Source: Gemmatimonadota bacterium (lineage in GTDB: Bacteria > Gemmatimonadota > Gemmatimonadetes > Gemmatimonadales > Gemmatimonadaceae). Taken from it: DNA of 51,764 nt. Numbering within the stretch: position 1 is the first letter of the stretch; every line of letters starts with the position of its first letter. Positions 16,418-26,023 of the stretch are shown here, piece after piece. Both the position numbers and the translations under genes were made by a program. The DNA lies in assembly GCA_021298835.1 (NCBI GenBank), contig JAJTHG010000047.1, forward strand, positions 1-51,764, in the 5' to 3' direction. The notes under the pieces were generated by a model. The model saw nothing but the letters and a program-made list of their open reading frames with translations. It had not been told where the DNA came from and did no database searches.

Positions 16418-18624
16418 CGCGTCGCGGTGCGTGCGCGGTCGCGGCGCTCGTCGTCGCGGCCGCGGCCGCGACCGCGACCGCACGCGCGCAGCCGCCCGGC
16501 GCGCCCTCCACTACGCCCGCCCGCGACACGGGCGTCGCGCGCGGCCTCGCCACCGTCGTCACGACCGCGACGCGCGACGCGCGGACCCTCGCCGCCGTGC
16601 CCGGTGCCATGGGCGTCGCCGACAGCACCCTGCTGCGCCGCACCCGCGGCACCGCACTCGGGGAGGCGCTGCGCGCCATGCCCGGCGTGCAGGTGAGCAG
16701 TCTGTACGGCAGCGAGGACGTCCGCATCTCGATCCGCGGCGCCGGCAGCCGCGGCGGATTCGGCGTGCGCGGCATCGCCCTGCTGCTCGACGGCGTGCCG
16801 CTGACCGAGCCCGACGGGCAGGGCCGGCTCGACCTGCCGGAGCTCGCGATCGCGCGCCAGGTCGAGGTCGTGCGCGGGGCATCGAGCGCGCTCTACGGCG
16901 GGGCCGCGGGCGGCGGCGTGGTCAACGTCGTCTCGGCGTCGGGGCGCGACGCCCCCGGCGTCGGTGCCCGCTTCGTCTTCGGCGATCCCGGGCTGCGCAA
17001 GCTCGACGCCGCGTGGGGGACGGCCGCCGGTGCGTGGGACGTGCTCGTCCAGGCGGGGGCGACGGCCAACGACGGCTACCGGCGATGGTCGCAGGGCCGC
17101 GTCGAGCGCGCCACGCTGCGCGTCGGGCGTCGGCTGGCCGACGGCCGCGTGGCATTCGACGCGTCGGTCGCCGACCTCGCGCAGCGCATCCCGGGGGCGC
17201 TGACGCTGGCCGAGTGGACGCGGGATCGCGACGCGACCGAACCGGTGAACCTGGCCAACCGCTTCGAGCGCCGCGAGCGGCGCTGGCGCATCGGCGTGCG
17301 GGGCGACATCCCCCTGCGCGGCCGGCTCGACGCGTGGGCCTTCGCCTCGGGACGCGACAACGAGCAGGCGATCTTCCAGTTCATCCGCCAGATCCAGCAG
17401 CGCGGCCAGCTCGGCGTGCGCCACACGAGCGCCGGCGCCGTGGGCGGCACGCGGTGGCGCCTGACGCTCGGCGCCGACGCCGACCGCGCGGCCGGCCCGC
17501 AGACGAACTGGGTCAACCGCAGCGGGGCCCCGCTGCTCACCCCGCCGTGCGTCGGCGATCCCGTCGCCGGGACCTTCGTCCCCTGCGTGCGTCAGGACGC
17601 GACGCTCTCGGCGGCCTCGGCCTCGGCGCAGGGCGAGCTCGTGCGCGGTGAGTGGACGCTCACGCTCGGCTCGCGCTGGGACGACGTGCGCTTCGACATC
17701 GCCAACCGCATCCGGCCGTCGCAGTCCATCGCGCGGCGTTTCACCCAGGCGAGCCCGAAAGCCGCGCTCGCCTGGCGGCCCGCGCCCACCACGACATGGT
17801 GGGCCTCCGTCGCCCGCGGCTTCGAGGTGCCGACGGCGGTCGAGCTGGCGACCTCGCCCGACACGCTGCGCGGCTTCAACGACCAGCTGCGCCCGTCGTC
17901 GCAGTGGCAGGCGGAACTGGGCTGGCGCGGGGCCGTCGGGACGCGCGTGGTGGGCGAGGCGGCCGCCTTCGCCGCTGACGTGCGCGACGACTTCGTTTCG
18001 CGGACGGTGGTGATACCGGGCGTGCCGCAGCCGCGCGCGTACTTCGAGAACGCCACCCGCACGCGGCGCACCGGGCTCGAGGCGGCGTTGACCGCGCGCG
18101 TCGCGCCGACGCTCGCCGCGACGGCCGCGCAGACGTGGTCGTCGTTCACGTTCGCCGCCTTCGCCTCCCCCGTGACCGGCGCCGACTTCCGGCCGGGCAC
18201 CGTGGATGTCGCGGGTCGCCGACTGCCCGGCATTCCCGCGAGCCGCACCGTGCTGCAGCTCGACTGGACGCCGCGGCCCGCCGTGCACGTCACGGCGTGG
18301 CAGGAATGGACGTCGCGCACCTTCGTCGAGAACGCGAACGCGGCCTCCGGCGTCGTGTTCGTGCGCACCGGGGCCCTCGTCGCGCCGCCGCTCGTGCCGG
18401 CGGGCGTCGCCGTGCCCTTCGACGCCGTCCCGCCGCTGGCGCTCACGCACGTCGCGCTCTCGTGGCGGCTCGGCGGCGCCACCGTCCACGTGATGGGCGA
18501 CAACCTGCTGGGAGCGCGCTGGAGTTCGGCGATCAACCCCAACGCGACGAACGGCCGCTTCTACCTGCCCGGGGCGGGGCGGACGGTCACGCTCGGGATG
18601 TCGCTCGGCACGCTGCAGCCGTGA
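16414..18624 (+). CDS. TonB-dependent outer-membrane receptor
   Basis: A 736-residue receptor that imports a ligand (siderophore, vitamin or sugar) across the outer membrane using TonB energy. The GTG at 16414 overlaps the OsmC stop and gives a clean signal peptide (ending TARAQP). The plug domain spans ~45-190, with RISIRGAGSRGGFGVRGI, LLLDGVPLTEPDGQ and VEVVRGASSALYGGAAGGGVVNVVS. The barrel follows, with repeated amphipathic strands. No carboxypeptidase-like domain is present before the plug. The ligand is not identifiable. Its 3' end overlaps the opposite-strand zinc-finger gene by 64 bp. Confidence 0.92.
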   Translation: MTRRGACAVAALVVAAAAATATARAQPPGAPSTTPARDTGVARGLATVVTTATRDARTLAAVPGAMGVADSTLLRRTRGTALGEALRAMPGVQVSSLYGSEDVRISIRGAGSRGGFGVRGIALLLDGVPLTEPDGQGRLDLPELAIARQVEVVRGASSALYGGAAGGGVVNVVSASGRDAPGVGARFVFGDPGLRKLDAAWGTAAGAWDVLVQAGATANDGYRRWSQGRVERATLRVGRRLADGRVAFDASVADLAQRIPGALTLAEWTRDRDATEPVNLANRFERRERRWRIGVRGDIPLRGRLDAWAFASGRDNEQAIFQFIRQIQQRGQLGVRHTSAGAVGGTRWRLTLGADADRAAGPQTNWVNRSGAPLLTPPCVGDPVAGTFVPCVRQDATLSAASASAQGELVRGEWTLTLGSRWDDVRFDIANRIRPSQSIARRFTQASPKAALAWRPAPTTTWWASVARGFEVPTAVELATSPDTLRGFNDQLRPSSQWQAELGWRGAVGTRVVGEAAAFAADVRDDFVSRTVVIPGVPQPRAYFENATRTRRTGLEAALTARVAPTLAATAAQTWSSFTFAAFASPVTGADFRPGTVDVAGRRLPGIPASRTVLQLDWTPRPAVHVTAWQEWTSRTFVENANAASGVVFVRTGALVAPPLVPAGVAVPFDAVPPLALTHVALSWRLGGATVHVMGDNLLGARWSSAINPNATNGRFYLPGAGRTVTLGMSLGTLQP

Positions 18625-18914
18625 GCACCCAGCTGGTCGGTGATGCGCGCGACGAGCCGGCGACGGGCCACCGCCCCGAGGGCCGACGTGCGCGCCCGCG
18701 CCAGTGACCGCTTGAGGGCCCGGCGGCTCGAGTATTCGAGGGCGCACGACGGACAGATCGTCAGGTGCGCCTCGAGATCCCCCACGTCCGCGTCGCACAG
18801 TTCGCGATCGAGGTAAGCCCACAGCGCGCGCTTCGCCGAGGCGCACCGCCATGCGAGCGGACGGCCCTCGGGATCGGCCCCGGCGGGCCGGCGGTGGAGG
18901 TAGAGGCCAGTCAT
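18561..18914 (-). CDS. Putative zinc-finger (zf-HC2-type) anti-sigma-like protein
   Basis: A 117-residue protein with the HxxxCxxC signature of zf-HC2 anti-sigma domains: WAYLDRELCDADVGDLEAH, then HLTICPSC, followed by an Arg-rich helix (LEYSSRRALKRSLARAR). There is no membrane segment, so it would be a soluble ZAS-type protein. ATG 18914 is used because the sequence upstream is low-complexity. It is alone: no sigma factor gene lies next to it, which is unusual. Its end is antisense to the last 64 bp of the TonB receptor. Confidence 0.65.
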   Translation of the reverse strand: MTGLYLHRRPAGADPEGRPLAWRCASAKRALWAYLDRELCDADVGDLEAHLTICPSCALEYSSRRALKRSLARARTSALGAVARRRLVARITDQLGAHGCSVPSDIPSVTVRPAPGR

Positions 18915-18982
18915 GGTCGCCGATGTAATGCGGCACGTCCGACGGCGGTTCCGAGCACCCGATCCCGTGACATCGCCGGCGT

Positions 18983-19010
18983 TTGCACCGTTCGGTCCGA
19001 GTTCTATTCT
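18983..19010 (+). promoter_or_regulatory. Promoter of the GMC operon
   Basis: TTGCAC (18983-18988) and TATTCT (19005-19010) with 16-nt spacing, giving a start near 19017 and a leader of about 34 nt to GTG 19051. Confidence 0.5.
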
Positions 19011-19050
19011 TCTCGGGCCTGCCGTCCGACCTTCAATCGTCCCGCGCACC

Positions 19051-19518
19051 GTGGCTCCACCATCCGCGTCATTCCCGCTGTCCCGATCGTGGCGTCAGGT
19101 GGCGACGGCCTGCTGCCCGCCGGCCAGCGCGCTCGACGAAGCGGCGTGGCAGGAGGCCGAGCGGATTGCGGGGACGGCGCTCGCGAAGCGGCCGGCGCGC
19201 GTCGTCGGCCACCTGCGCTGGTTCCTCGCGGCATTGCCGTGGCTGTCGCTGCTGGTGGCCGGCCGCCCCTTCGGCCGGCTCTCGCTCGCGCGTCGAGTCG
19301 AGGTGCTGCGCCGCCTCGAGCGGTCGCCGGTCGCGGCGCTCCGCCGCGGTGTGTGGGGCCTCCGCACCCTCGCCTTCCTCGCGGTCTATGGTCGTCCGGG
19401 GATGCGCGAGATGCTCGGCTGGTCGCCCGATCCCGGCGGATGGAGCGGGCACGTGCCGGCCGACCTCGTGCGCCCGACACCGTCGCGCGGGACACCGGCG
19501 CTTCGTCTCGTGCCGTGA
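19051..19518 (+). CDS. Small helical partner of the GMC oxidoreductase
   Basis: A 155-residue protein, mostly Arg/Leu/Ala helices, including a hydrophobic stretch RWFLAALPWLSLLVAG and a C-terminal FLAVYGRPGMREMLGWSPDPGGW. That last segment resembles the small companion domain found before GMC-type alcohol oxidases (YYgrpe... followed by gW). The GTG at 19051 was chosen because it follows a promoter and starts the helical part. The stop overlaps a GTG that can start the GMC gene, so the two are an operon. Family assignment is inference from position and this segment. Confidence 0.6.
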   Translation: MAPPSASFPLSRSWRQVATACCPPASALDEAAWQEAERIAGTALAKRPARVVGHLRWFLAALPWLSLLVAGRPFGRLSLARRVEVLRRLERSPVAALRRGVWGLRTLAFLAVYGRPGMREMLGWSPDPGGWSGHVPADLVRPTPSRGTPALRLVP

Positions 19519-19523
19519 CGGCC

Positions 19524-21017
19524 ATGTCGGCGTGGGACGTGATCGTCATCGGGTCCGGCGCCGGCGGCGGCACGGTGGCGGCAGCGCTCGCCCCGCTGGC
19601 GGAGGCCGGCCGCCGCGTGCTGGTCGTCGAGCGCGGCCCGCGGCTCGGGGTCGCGCACGCGCGGCCGGACGAACTGGCGAGCGCAGACGCGTTCTACGCG
19701 GGTGCCGGTGCCGCGTTCACCGAGGACGGCACGATCGCCCTTGCGACCGGTCAGGTGCTCGGGGGCTCCACCGCGCTGTCCACCGGCGTCGCCGTCGGAC
19801 CATCGGGCGCGGTGATCGACGGCTGGCGCGTGCCCGGCCTCCCGGGTGCGGACATCGAGGCGCGGGCGGCCGCGATGGTCCGCGACGCCGGCGCGGCGTA
19901 TCCCCACGACGCCACGCTCAACGAGAACAACCGGCTCTTCGAGGAGGGCGCCTTGCGGGCCGGGTTCTCGCCGGAGCGCATGCGGCTGCTCGTCCGCGGC
20001 TGCCGCGGGGCCGGGGTGTGCCACCTGGGATGCCCGAACGACGCCGTGCTCGGGACGCACGCGCTGCAACTGCCGCGCGCCGCGGCGGCCGGAGTGCGGA
20101 TAGTGACGCGGGCGCGCGCGGTGGCGATCGCCCCGCAGCAGGTGGTGGTTCGCGTGACCGCCGACGAGGGGTGGCCGGCGGGCGACCACGTCCTCACGGC
20201 CCCGTGCATCGTGCTGGCGGCCGGGGCGATCGAGACGACGGGGCTGCTGCTGCGCGGCGGATTCGGCGGCGCGCTGCCGCGGCTCGGGCGCGGCGTGACG
20301 TGTCACCCGGCCCATGTCGTCGTCGCCGAGCATCCGCGGGCGATCACCAACGCCGTGGGGCACCCGACGGCCTATCGCGTGGACCGCACGACCGAGGACG
20401 GGTACGTGCTCGAGCCGTGCTTCTCGTCACCGCTGGTGACCGCGCGCAACCTCACGGGCTTCGGGCCCGAGCACGCGCAGGTGCTGGCGGCGTATCCCCG
20501 GCTGCAGATGCTGCGCGTGACCGCCCGCGACCGCGCGGCCGACGGCAATCGCGTGGTGCTCGACCGCGACGGCGAGGCCATCGTGCGGTACCGGCTCGCC
20601 CCGTCGGTGCGGGACGCGCTCGTGGCGGGACAGCGGGCAGCAGCGCGCGTCGCCTTCGGTGCCGGCGCGGTGCGCGTGCACGTGCCGGCGGCCGATCCGC
20701 CGCGGCTCGATCGCCACGACATGGACGCGCTCGACCGGCGCATCTCGGCGGCGCTCGAGTTGCCGGGACGCGTGTCGCTGTCGGCCACGCAACCGCTGGG
20801 CGGGGCGGCGATGTCGCGCGGGCCACGCGACGGGGTGACCGACGCGCACGGCCGCGTGCACGGTGCGCCGTGGCTGCGGATCGCCGACGGATCGCTGTGC
20901 CCCGACTCCCCCGGGGTGCATCCGGTGCTGACGATCATGGCCTTGGCCGAACGCGTCGCCGATGCGGTGCGCGACGACCTGCCGGCGCTCGCCGGCGCGG
21001 CGCCGGCCGTGGCCTGA
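19524..21017 (+). CDS. GMC-family FAD-dependent oxidoreductase
   Basis: A flavoprotein of about 497 residues that oxidises an alcohol or sterol-like substrate. The FAD Rossmann motif GSGAGGGTVAAAL is at the N-terminus, and VLGGSTALSTGVAV is the GMC signature-1-like segment. RGCRGAGVCHLGCPNDAVLGTH contains a Cys-rich stretch also seen in long-chain alcohol and cholesterol oxidase relatives. VLAAGAIETTGLLL is the second GMC signature, and the C-terminal DGSLCPDSPGVHPVLTIMAL contains the catalytic His region. A GTG at 19515 overlapping the upstream stop is an alternative start. No substrate evidence. Confidence 0.85.
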   Translation: MSAWDVIVIGSGAGGGTVAAALAPLAEAGRRVLVVERGPRLGVAHARPDELASADAFYAGAGAAFTEDGTIALATGQVLGGSTALSTGVAVGPSGAVIDGWRVPGLPGADIEARAAAMVRDAGAAYPHDATLNENNRLFEEGALRAGFSPERMRLLVRGCRGAGVCHLGCPNDAVLGTHALQLPRAAAAGVRIVTRARAVAIAPQQVVVRVTADEGWPAGDHVLTAPCIVLAAGAIETTGLLLRGGFGGALPRLGRGVTCHPAHVVVAEHPRAITNAVGHPTAYRVDRTTEDGYVLEPCFSSPLVTARNLTGFGPEHAQVLAAYPRLQMLRVTARDRAADGNRVVLDRDGEAIVRYRLAPSVRDALVAGQRAAARVAFGAGAVRVHVPAADPPRLDRHDMDALDRRISAALELPGRVSLSATQPLGGAAMSRGPRDGVTDAHGRVHGAPWLRIADGSLCPDSPGVHPVLTIMALAERVADAVRDDLPALAGAAPAVA

Positions 21018-21026
21018 GCCGGCCGC

Positions 21027-23558
21027 TCAGGTGCCGCGTGGCTTCGCGCGGCGCGTGGGCGGGGCGGCGAGGGGATCCTCCGGCCACGGGTGCCGCGGAT
21101 AGCGCCCTCGCAGGTCCTTGCGCACGTCGAAGTACGACGTGCGCCAGAACCCCGCGAGGTCGCGCGTGACCTGCACCGGCCGATGCGCCGGCGAGAGCAG
21201 GTGCAGCGTCACCGGCACGCGGCCGCCACCGACACGCGGCGTCTCCGCGCTGCCGAAGAGTTCCTGCAGGCGGACGGCCAGGACGGGCGCGGCCGGATCG
21301 CCGTAGTCCACGGGAATCCGCGACCCGGTCGGCACCTCGAGGTGCGTCGGGGCAATGGCGTCCAGCCGGCGGCGAAGCTCCCAGGGCACGAGCGTGAGCA
21401 GCGCCTCGGCGAGGTCCACGCGCGCGACGTCGTCGAGCGTGCGCGCGTCGGCGAGGGCCGGCGCGAGCCACACCTGCCGCGCCGCGTCGAGCGCGGCGTC
21501 CGAGACGTCCGGCCACGGCGGTCCCTCGAGGACGTGAGCGAAGGCGAGGCGCTCGCGCAGCCGGCGCGCCGCATCGCCCCACGGCAGCCGCGCGAGGCCG
21601 CGCGCCGAGAGCGCGTCCACGAGCGCCGCCGTGCGCGCCGCAGGATCCGCGTCGCGGAGCGGGCGCTCGCGCAGCACGAGCGCCCCGAGCGACTCGCGTT
21701 CGCGCGCGACGACGCGCCCCGCGGTGTCGTCCCACGTCACCTCCGCCCGGGTCTCGACGAGCTCGCCGTGGTGGCGGCGGATGGCGGCCTCGTCGGTCGC
21801 GGCGGCGGCGTACACCTGCGCATCCTCGCGGCGCCCGTCGGTCTCGGCGACCACCAGCCACTCGTGCGCCGCGAGCGGATCGTCGGCCGCGAGCGTCACC
21901 CCGCCACCGCCGCTCAACCGGTAGCGACCCGGCGCGTCGCCGCGGCGGCGTGCAATGCGATCCGGGTACGCCAGCGCGAGGAGGTCGCCCACGACCTCCG
22001 CCGTCGCCGCCTCGGCGACGCCGCCGCGGATGCCGGCGGCCGCGCGCAACGCGCGCGCCTGGTCGCGCACCGCGGCCGCCCGCTCGGCGTCGGCGCGAAG
22101 CCCGAGCGCCATGCGGTGCCCCGCGTCGCGTCCGTGCAGGGCATCGAGCCGCAGGGTGAGGTCGGCGGGCGGGCGTCCCGGGCCGCCGTCGCGGCGCAGC
22201 AGGTCGCGCTCCTCGAGCAGGGCGGCGAGGTCGCACGCGAGGGCACCCATGCCGAGGGCCGTTCCGCGGAGGACGAGATGCGCCAGCCGCGGATGCACGC
22301 CGAGCGCCGCCATCGCGCGGCCGTGCGCGGTGAGCTGTCCGGTGGCGTCGAGGGCCCCGAGGCGGGCGAGCAGCCGACGCGCCTCGGCGTAGGCCGCGGT
22401 CGGCGGGGCGTCGAGCCACGCCAGCGCCGCGGGGTCGCGCACCCCGAGCACGGCGAGGTCGAGCGCGAGCGGGGCGAGGTCGGCCTGCCGGATCTCGGGC
22501 ACGGCGGCCTGCGGCAGTGCGGGCTCCTCGTGCTCGGCCCAGCAGCGCCAGCAGATGCCCGGGGCAACGCGGCCCGCGCGGCCGCGCCGCTGGTCGGCCG
22601 ACGGACGCGGCACACGGATCGTCTCGAGGCGCGTCATCCCGGTGGCCGGGCTGTAGCGCGGCACGCGGGCGAGCCCCGCGTCAACGACGATCCGCACCCC
22701 CTCGATCGTCAGCGATGTCTCGGCGATGCTCGTCGCCAGCACCACCTTGCGGCGGCCGGGCGGCGCGGGGGCGATCGCGCGGTCCTGCGCGTCGCCGTCG
22801 AGGGCGCCGAAGAGCGGGACCACCTCGGTGCCCGGCGGAAGCGGCCCCGCCGCGAGCGCCTGCCCCACGCGATGGATCTCGGCGGCTCCGGGCAGGAAGA
22901 CGAGCGCGTCGCCGTCCCGCTCGGCGAGCGCCTCGCGGACGACGCCGGCGACGTGGCCCTCGAGCCGCTGGCCCGGGCGCGGCGGCGCCCACCGCGTCGC
23001 GACGGGGAAGACGCGTCCCTCGCTGCGGATGATCGGTGCGCCGCCAAGGAGCGCCGCCACGGGCTCGGCGTCGAGCGTCGCGGACATCACGAGCAGCCGC
23101 AGGTCGGGGCGCAGCACGGCGCGCGACTCGAGCACGAGGGCGAGCCCGGCGTCGGCGACGAGGTGCCGCTCGTGGAACTCGTCGAAGACCACCGCCGCCA
23201 CCGTCTCGAGCGCCGGGTCCTCCTGGACGAGCCGCGTCAGCACGCCTTCGGTGACGAGCACGAGCCGCGACGCCGCGGAGACCCGCGTGTCGCGCCGCAT
23301 GCGCCAGCCGACGAGCCCGCCGACGGACGCGCCGAGCTCGTGCGCGATCCGCCGTGCGGCGGCCCGCGCCGCGAGGCGCCGCGGCTCGAGGACGAGGATC
23401 GTGCGGTCGTCGCGCCAGGGGGCCGCGAGCAGGGCGGGGGGCACGCGCGTCGTCTTGCCGGCGCCGGGCGCGGCGACCAGCACCGCCGCCCCCGCGGTGG
23501 CGAGCGCATCGAGCACCGAGGGGAGGACGGCCTCGACCGGCAGCGCCGCGCGTTCCAT
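21027..23558 (-). CDS. hrpB: ATP-dependent RNA helicase HrpB
   Basis: A DExH-box RNA helicase of 843 residues, the normal HrpB length. Motif I is PGAGKTT at 31-37, motif II reads DEFHERH, motif III is MSATLD, and motif VI is [12 protein letters not shown]. The HrpB-specific C-terminal domain follows, ending in [26 protein letters not shown], a highly conserved HrpB tail. The ATG at 23558 was chosen because the upstream in-frame codons are low-complexity. TAGCTT (minus strand, 23572-23567) ends 8 nt before it. Its cellular role is unclear even in E. coli. Confidence 0.95.
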   Translation of the reverse strand: MERAALPVEAVLPSVLDALATAGAAVLVAAPGAGKTTRVPPALLAAPWRDDRTILVLEPRRLAARAAARRIAHELGASVGGLVGWRMRRDTRVSAASRLVLVTEGVLTRLVQEDPALETVAAVVFDEFHERHLVADAGLALVLESRAVLRPDLRLLVMSATLDAEPVAALLGGAPIIRSEGRVFPVATRWAPPRPGQRLEGHVAGVVREALAERDGDALVFLPGAAEIHRVGQALAAGPLPPGTEVVPLFGALDGDAQDRAIAPAPPGRRKVVLATSIAETSLTIEGVRIVVDAGLARVPRYSPATGMTRLETIRVPRPSADQRRGRAGRVAPGICWRCWAEHEEPALPQAAVPEIRQADLAPLALDLAVLGVRDPAALAWLDAPPTAAYAEARRLLARLGALDATGQLTAHGRAMAALGVHPRLAHLVLRGTALGMGALACDLAALLEERDLLRRDGGPGRPPADLTLRLDALHGRDAGHRMALGLRADAERAAAVRDQARALRAAAGIRGGVAEAATAEVVGDLLALAYPDRIARRRGDAPGRYRLSGGGGVTLAADDPLAAHEWLVVAETDGRREDAQVYAAAATDEAAIRRHHGELVETRAEVTWDDTAGRVVARERESLGALVLRERPLRDADPAARTAALVDALSARGLARLPWGDAARRLRERLAFAHVLEGPPWPDVSDAALDAARQVWLAPALADARTLDDVARVDLAEALLTLVPWELRRRLDAIAPTHLEVPTGSRIPVDYGDPAAPVLAVRLQELFGSAETPRVGGGRVPVTLHLLSPAHRPVQVTRDLAGFWRTSYFDVRKDLRGRYPRHPWPEDPLAAPPTRRAKPRGT

Positions 23559-23566
23559 GGCGGGCA

Positions 23567-23572
23567 AAGCTA
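23567..23572 (-). promoter_or_regulatory. Candidate -10 for leaderless hrpB
   Basis: TAGCTT on the minus strand, 8 nt before the hrpB ATG. Confidence 0.4.
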
Positions 23573-23644
23573 GCGGCCCCCGGCGTCGCTGGACGCGCGG
23601 CGGCCACCGCTGCATCCTCCCGTATCCATGCCCCGGACTCCCAC

Positions 23645-24283
23645 GTGAGCACGATCGCCGACCTGCGCCGCGACTACCGGCACGCGCGGCTCGACCTGGC
23701 CGACACCGACCCGGACCCGGTCGCGCAGTTCCACCGCTGGTTCGAGGCCGCGCGCGCCGCGCAGGTGCCGGAACCCAACGCGATGACGCTCGCGACCGTC
23801 GGCAGCGACGGCGTCCCCTCGGCGCGCATCGTGCTGCTCAAGGGTGCCGACGCGAACGGATTCGTCTTCTTCACCGACTACCGCAGCCGCAAGGGACGCG
23901 AACTCGAGGCGGTGCCGTGCGCGGCGCTCGTGTTCTTCTGGCCCGAACTCGAGCGCCAGGTGCGCCTGATCGGCGAGGTCGAGCGCGTCTCGCGCGACGA
24001 GAGCGCCGCCTATTTCGCCACGCGGCCGCGCGGCAGCCGCATCGGGGCGCACGTGTCGCGGCAGTCGTCGGTGATCCCCTCGCGGGACGCGCTCGAGGCG
24101 GCCGAGGCCGAGGCCGAGGCGCGCTTCGCGGTGGCGGACCCGCCGCTGCCCGATCACTGGGGCGGGTACCGCGTCCTGCCGAGGGAATTCGAGTTCTGGC
24201 AGGGGCGGCCGAACCGGCTGCACGACCGCATCGCCTACCGCCGTCACGCGGGGGCGTGGGTGCGCGAGCGGCTGTCGCCGTAG
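23645..24283 (+). CDS. pdxH: Pyridoxamine 5'-phosphate oxidase
   Basis: An FMN enzyme that oxidises pyridoxine or pyridoxamine phosphate to PLP. It is 212 residues long, as usual. The FMN/PLP-binding segments [20 protein letters not shown] and SRKGRELE are followed by [19 protein letters not shown] and [13 protein letters not shown]. The C-terminus [24 protein letters not shown] is the family signature. GTG 23645 is the only start that fits ([11 protein letters not shown]). Its 3' end overlaps the convergent acyltransferase gene by 40 bp. Confidence 0.95.
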   Translation: MSTIADLRRDYRHARLDLADTDPDPVAQFHRWFEAARAAQVPEPNAMTLATVGSDGVPSARIVLLKGADANGFVFFTDYRSRKGRELEAVPCAALVFFWPELERQVRLIGEVERVSRDESAAYFATRPRGSRIGAHVSRQSSVIPSRDALEAAEAEAEARFAVADPPLPDHWGGYRVLPREFEFWQGRPNRLHDRIAYRRHAGAWVRERLSP

Positions 24284-25086
24284 CGCGCGCGGTCGGCGGC
24301 CGCGAGCTCGGCGATGCGGTCCATCACCGACGCCCCGACCGCCGCGTACGTCCGCAACCGACGCGGCGCCGCGTCCCACGGCGCGAGGTCGATCGGGGGC
24401 CCGAAGCGAAGTCGCACGGGCACCCCCGCGCGCGCGAGCGCCCGCTGGGCTCCCCAGCCGTTGGCGAGGCCGGCGATGAACACCGGCAGCACTTGGGGGC
24501 GCGCTTCGAGCAGCAGCCGACCGACCCCGGGCTGCGCGGGCAGCAGCGCCCACGGGTCCGGGCCCTGGTTGCGCGTGCCCTCGGGATGGAAGCCGACCAC
24601 CCGGCCGCCGCCCTCGCGGCACAGGGCGACGAGCGTGTCCAGCGCCCAGGCGTCGGCCGCACCCGTGTCGCTGCGCCGGAAGAACGGCGGGAAGGCCGCG
24701 AAGCCCGAGGCGGCACCGTTGAGCAGCGCGCCGGGCCATCCCTCGTAGCAGTAGGCGCCCTTCACCGGGAAGTGCAGCGCCGTCACCCGGGGGAGGCGCC
24801 GCAGCAGCACGGCCGCCACGACGAAGAAGTCCACGTACGAGCGGTGGTTGGCGAGGAGCAGCAGCGGGCGCCCCGGATCGACCGCCTCGACGTGCGCCCA
24901 CCCGTCCACGCGGGGCGGGTCGCCGAGGAGCGCGAGGACCGCGCGCGCCCCGACCGACCGCCGCCACCAGTGCCCGCAGCGGGCGGCGGCCCCCGCCTGC
25001 ATCGCGGCGGACAGCCGCAGCAGCCGACGGGAGCGGGGCGGGAGTGACGCGAGGACCTCGTCGGGGACGCGGAGCGAAGCGGGCAT
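24244..25086 (-). CDS. 1-acyl-glycerol-3-phosphate acyltransferase-like protein
   Basis: A PlsC-type acyltransferase of 280 residues, involved in phospholipid or other acyl-ester synthesis at the membrane. The catalytic H81-x4-D86 is in NHRSYVDF, and the substrate-binding motif is FHPEGTRN (166-173). [14 protein letters not shown] is the fourth motif. The N-terminal ~60 residues are Arg-rich and amphipathic rather than a clear membrane segment. The start [11 protein letters not shown] at 25086 fits the domain layout. It overlaps the convergent pdxH end. Confidence 0.85.
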   Translation of the reverse strand: MPASLRVPDEVLASLPPRSRRLLRLSAAMQAGAAARCGHWWRRSVGARAVLALLGDPPRVDGWAHVEAVDPGRPLLLLANHRSYVDFFVVAAVLLRRLPRVTALHFPVKGAYCYEGWPGALLNGAASGFAAFPPFFRRSDTGAADAWALDTLVALCREGGGRVVGFHPEGTRNQGPDPWALLPAQPGVGRLLLEARPQVLPVFIAGLANGWGAQRALARAGVPVRLRFGPPIDLAPWDAAPRRLRTYAAVGASVMDRIAELAAADRARYGDSRSRTHAPA

Positions 25087-25213
25087 CGGCGGTCGAAAGG
25101 TGGCCGGCGGCGACGTCCCTCGGCACCGGTGGGACGCGTGGCGATCGGCGTTGGAACGCGGGTCCGGTCGCCGCGGACGGAACCGGACGCCGGTCCGCGC
25201 GATTGACGCGCGT

Positions 25214-25960
25214 ATGCACGAGACCGCACACCTGATCCTGGGCGGGGCCGGCGCCATCGCCCGGGCCACCGCCGCCCGGGTGGTCGCCGCCGGCGGCCGC
25301 GTCATGCTGGCGGGCCGGACCGAGGCCACGCTGACCGAGGCCGCCGCGGCGCTGGGGCCCGCCGCCGCCTGGACCGTGGCGGACGCCACGGACGCCGCCG
25401 CGGTGGACCGTGCCGGCGACGAGGCGCGGAGCCGCTTCGGCCGCCTCGACGGCATCGCGAACTGCGTGGGCTCGATCCTCCTCAAGCCGGCGCACCTGAC
25501 CCGGCCGGAGGAGTTCGAGCTGGTCCTGCGCCTGAACCTCGTGACCGCCTTCAACGCGGTGCGCACCGGTGGCCGGCTGCTGGCGAGCCATGGCGGCGGG
25601 GCGGTGGTGCTCGTGAGTTCGGCGGCGGCCCGGATCGGCCTCGCCAACCACGAGGCGATCGCCGCGGCCAAGGCGGGGGTCGAGGGGCTCGCCCGCGCGG
25701 CCTCCGCCACCTACGCCGCGAAGGGGATGCGGGTGAACGTGGTGGCACCCGGCCTCGTGCGAACGCCGCTGGCGGCCCGCATCACGGGTTCGCCGGCAGC
25801 GGAACAGGCGTCGCTGGCCCTGCACCCCCTGGGCCGACTGGGGCTTCCCGAGGACGTCGGCTCGGCGATCGCCTTCCTGCTGGACCCCGCCCAGGGTTGG
25901 ACCACGGGACAGGTCCTCGGGGTAGATGGAGGGCTCGGCGCGCTCAAGGTGCCGCGCTGA
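25214..25960 (+). CDS. SDR-family protein lacking the catalytic tyrosine
   Basis: A Rossmann-fold short-chain dehydrogenase/reductase homologue of 248 residues. The dinucleotide motif is altered ([12 protein letters not shown] near residue 9). Ser135/136 and Lys153 are in place, but the catalytic Tyr, expected four residues before the Lys, is Ile149 (in NHEAIAAAKAG). The PG motif after strand 6 (VVAPGLVRTPL) and the C-terminal GQVLGVDGG are normal. Without Tyr the classical dehydrogenase reaction is unlikely. I recall similar NHEAIAAAK sequences in other bacteria, so this may be a real subfamily rather than a mutation. Confidence 0.82.
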   Translation: MHETAHLILGGAGAIARATAARVVAAGGRVMLAGRTEATLTEAAAALGPAAAWTVADATDAAAVDRAGDEARSRFGRLDGIANCVGSILLKPAHLTRPEEFELVLRLNLVTAFNAVRTGGRLLASHGGGAVVLVSSAAARIGLANHEAIAAAKAGVEGLARAASATYAAKGMRVNVVAPGLVRTPLAARITGSPAAEQASLALHPLGRLGLPEDVGSAIAFLLDPAQGWTTGQVLGVDGGLGALKVPR

Positions 25961-26011
25961 CGCGACGGACGCGCCCGATGGCGCATGCTGCCGCCCCCGC
26001 CCCGCGCCCGG

Positions 26012-26017
26012 TACGTT
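26012..26017 (+). promoter_or_regulatory. Candidate -10 for a leaderless lipoprotein gene
   Basis: TACGTT ends 6 nt before GTG 26024, supporting that start over an upstream in-frame ATG. Confidence 0.4.
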
Positions 26018-26023
26018 ACGCTC

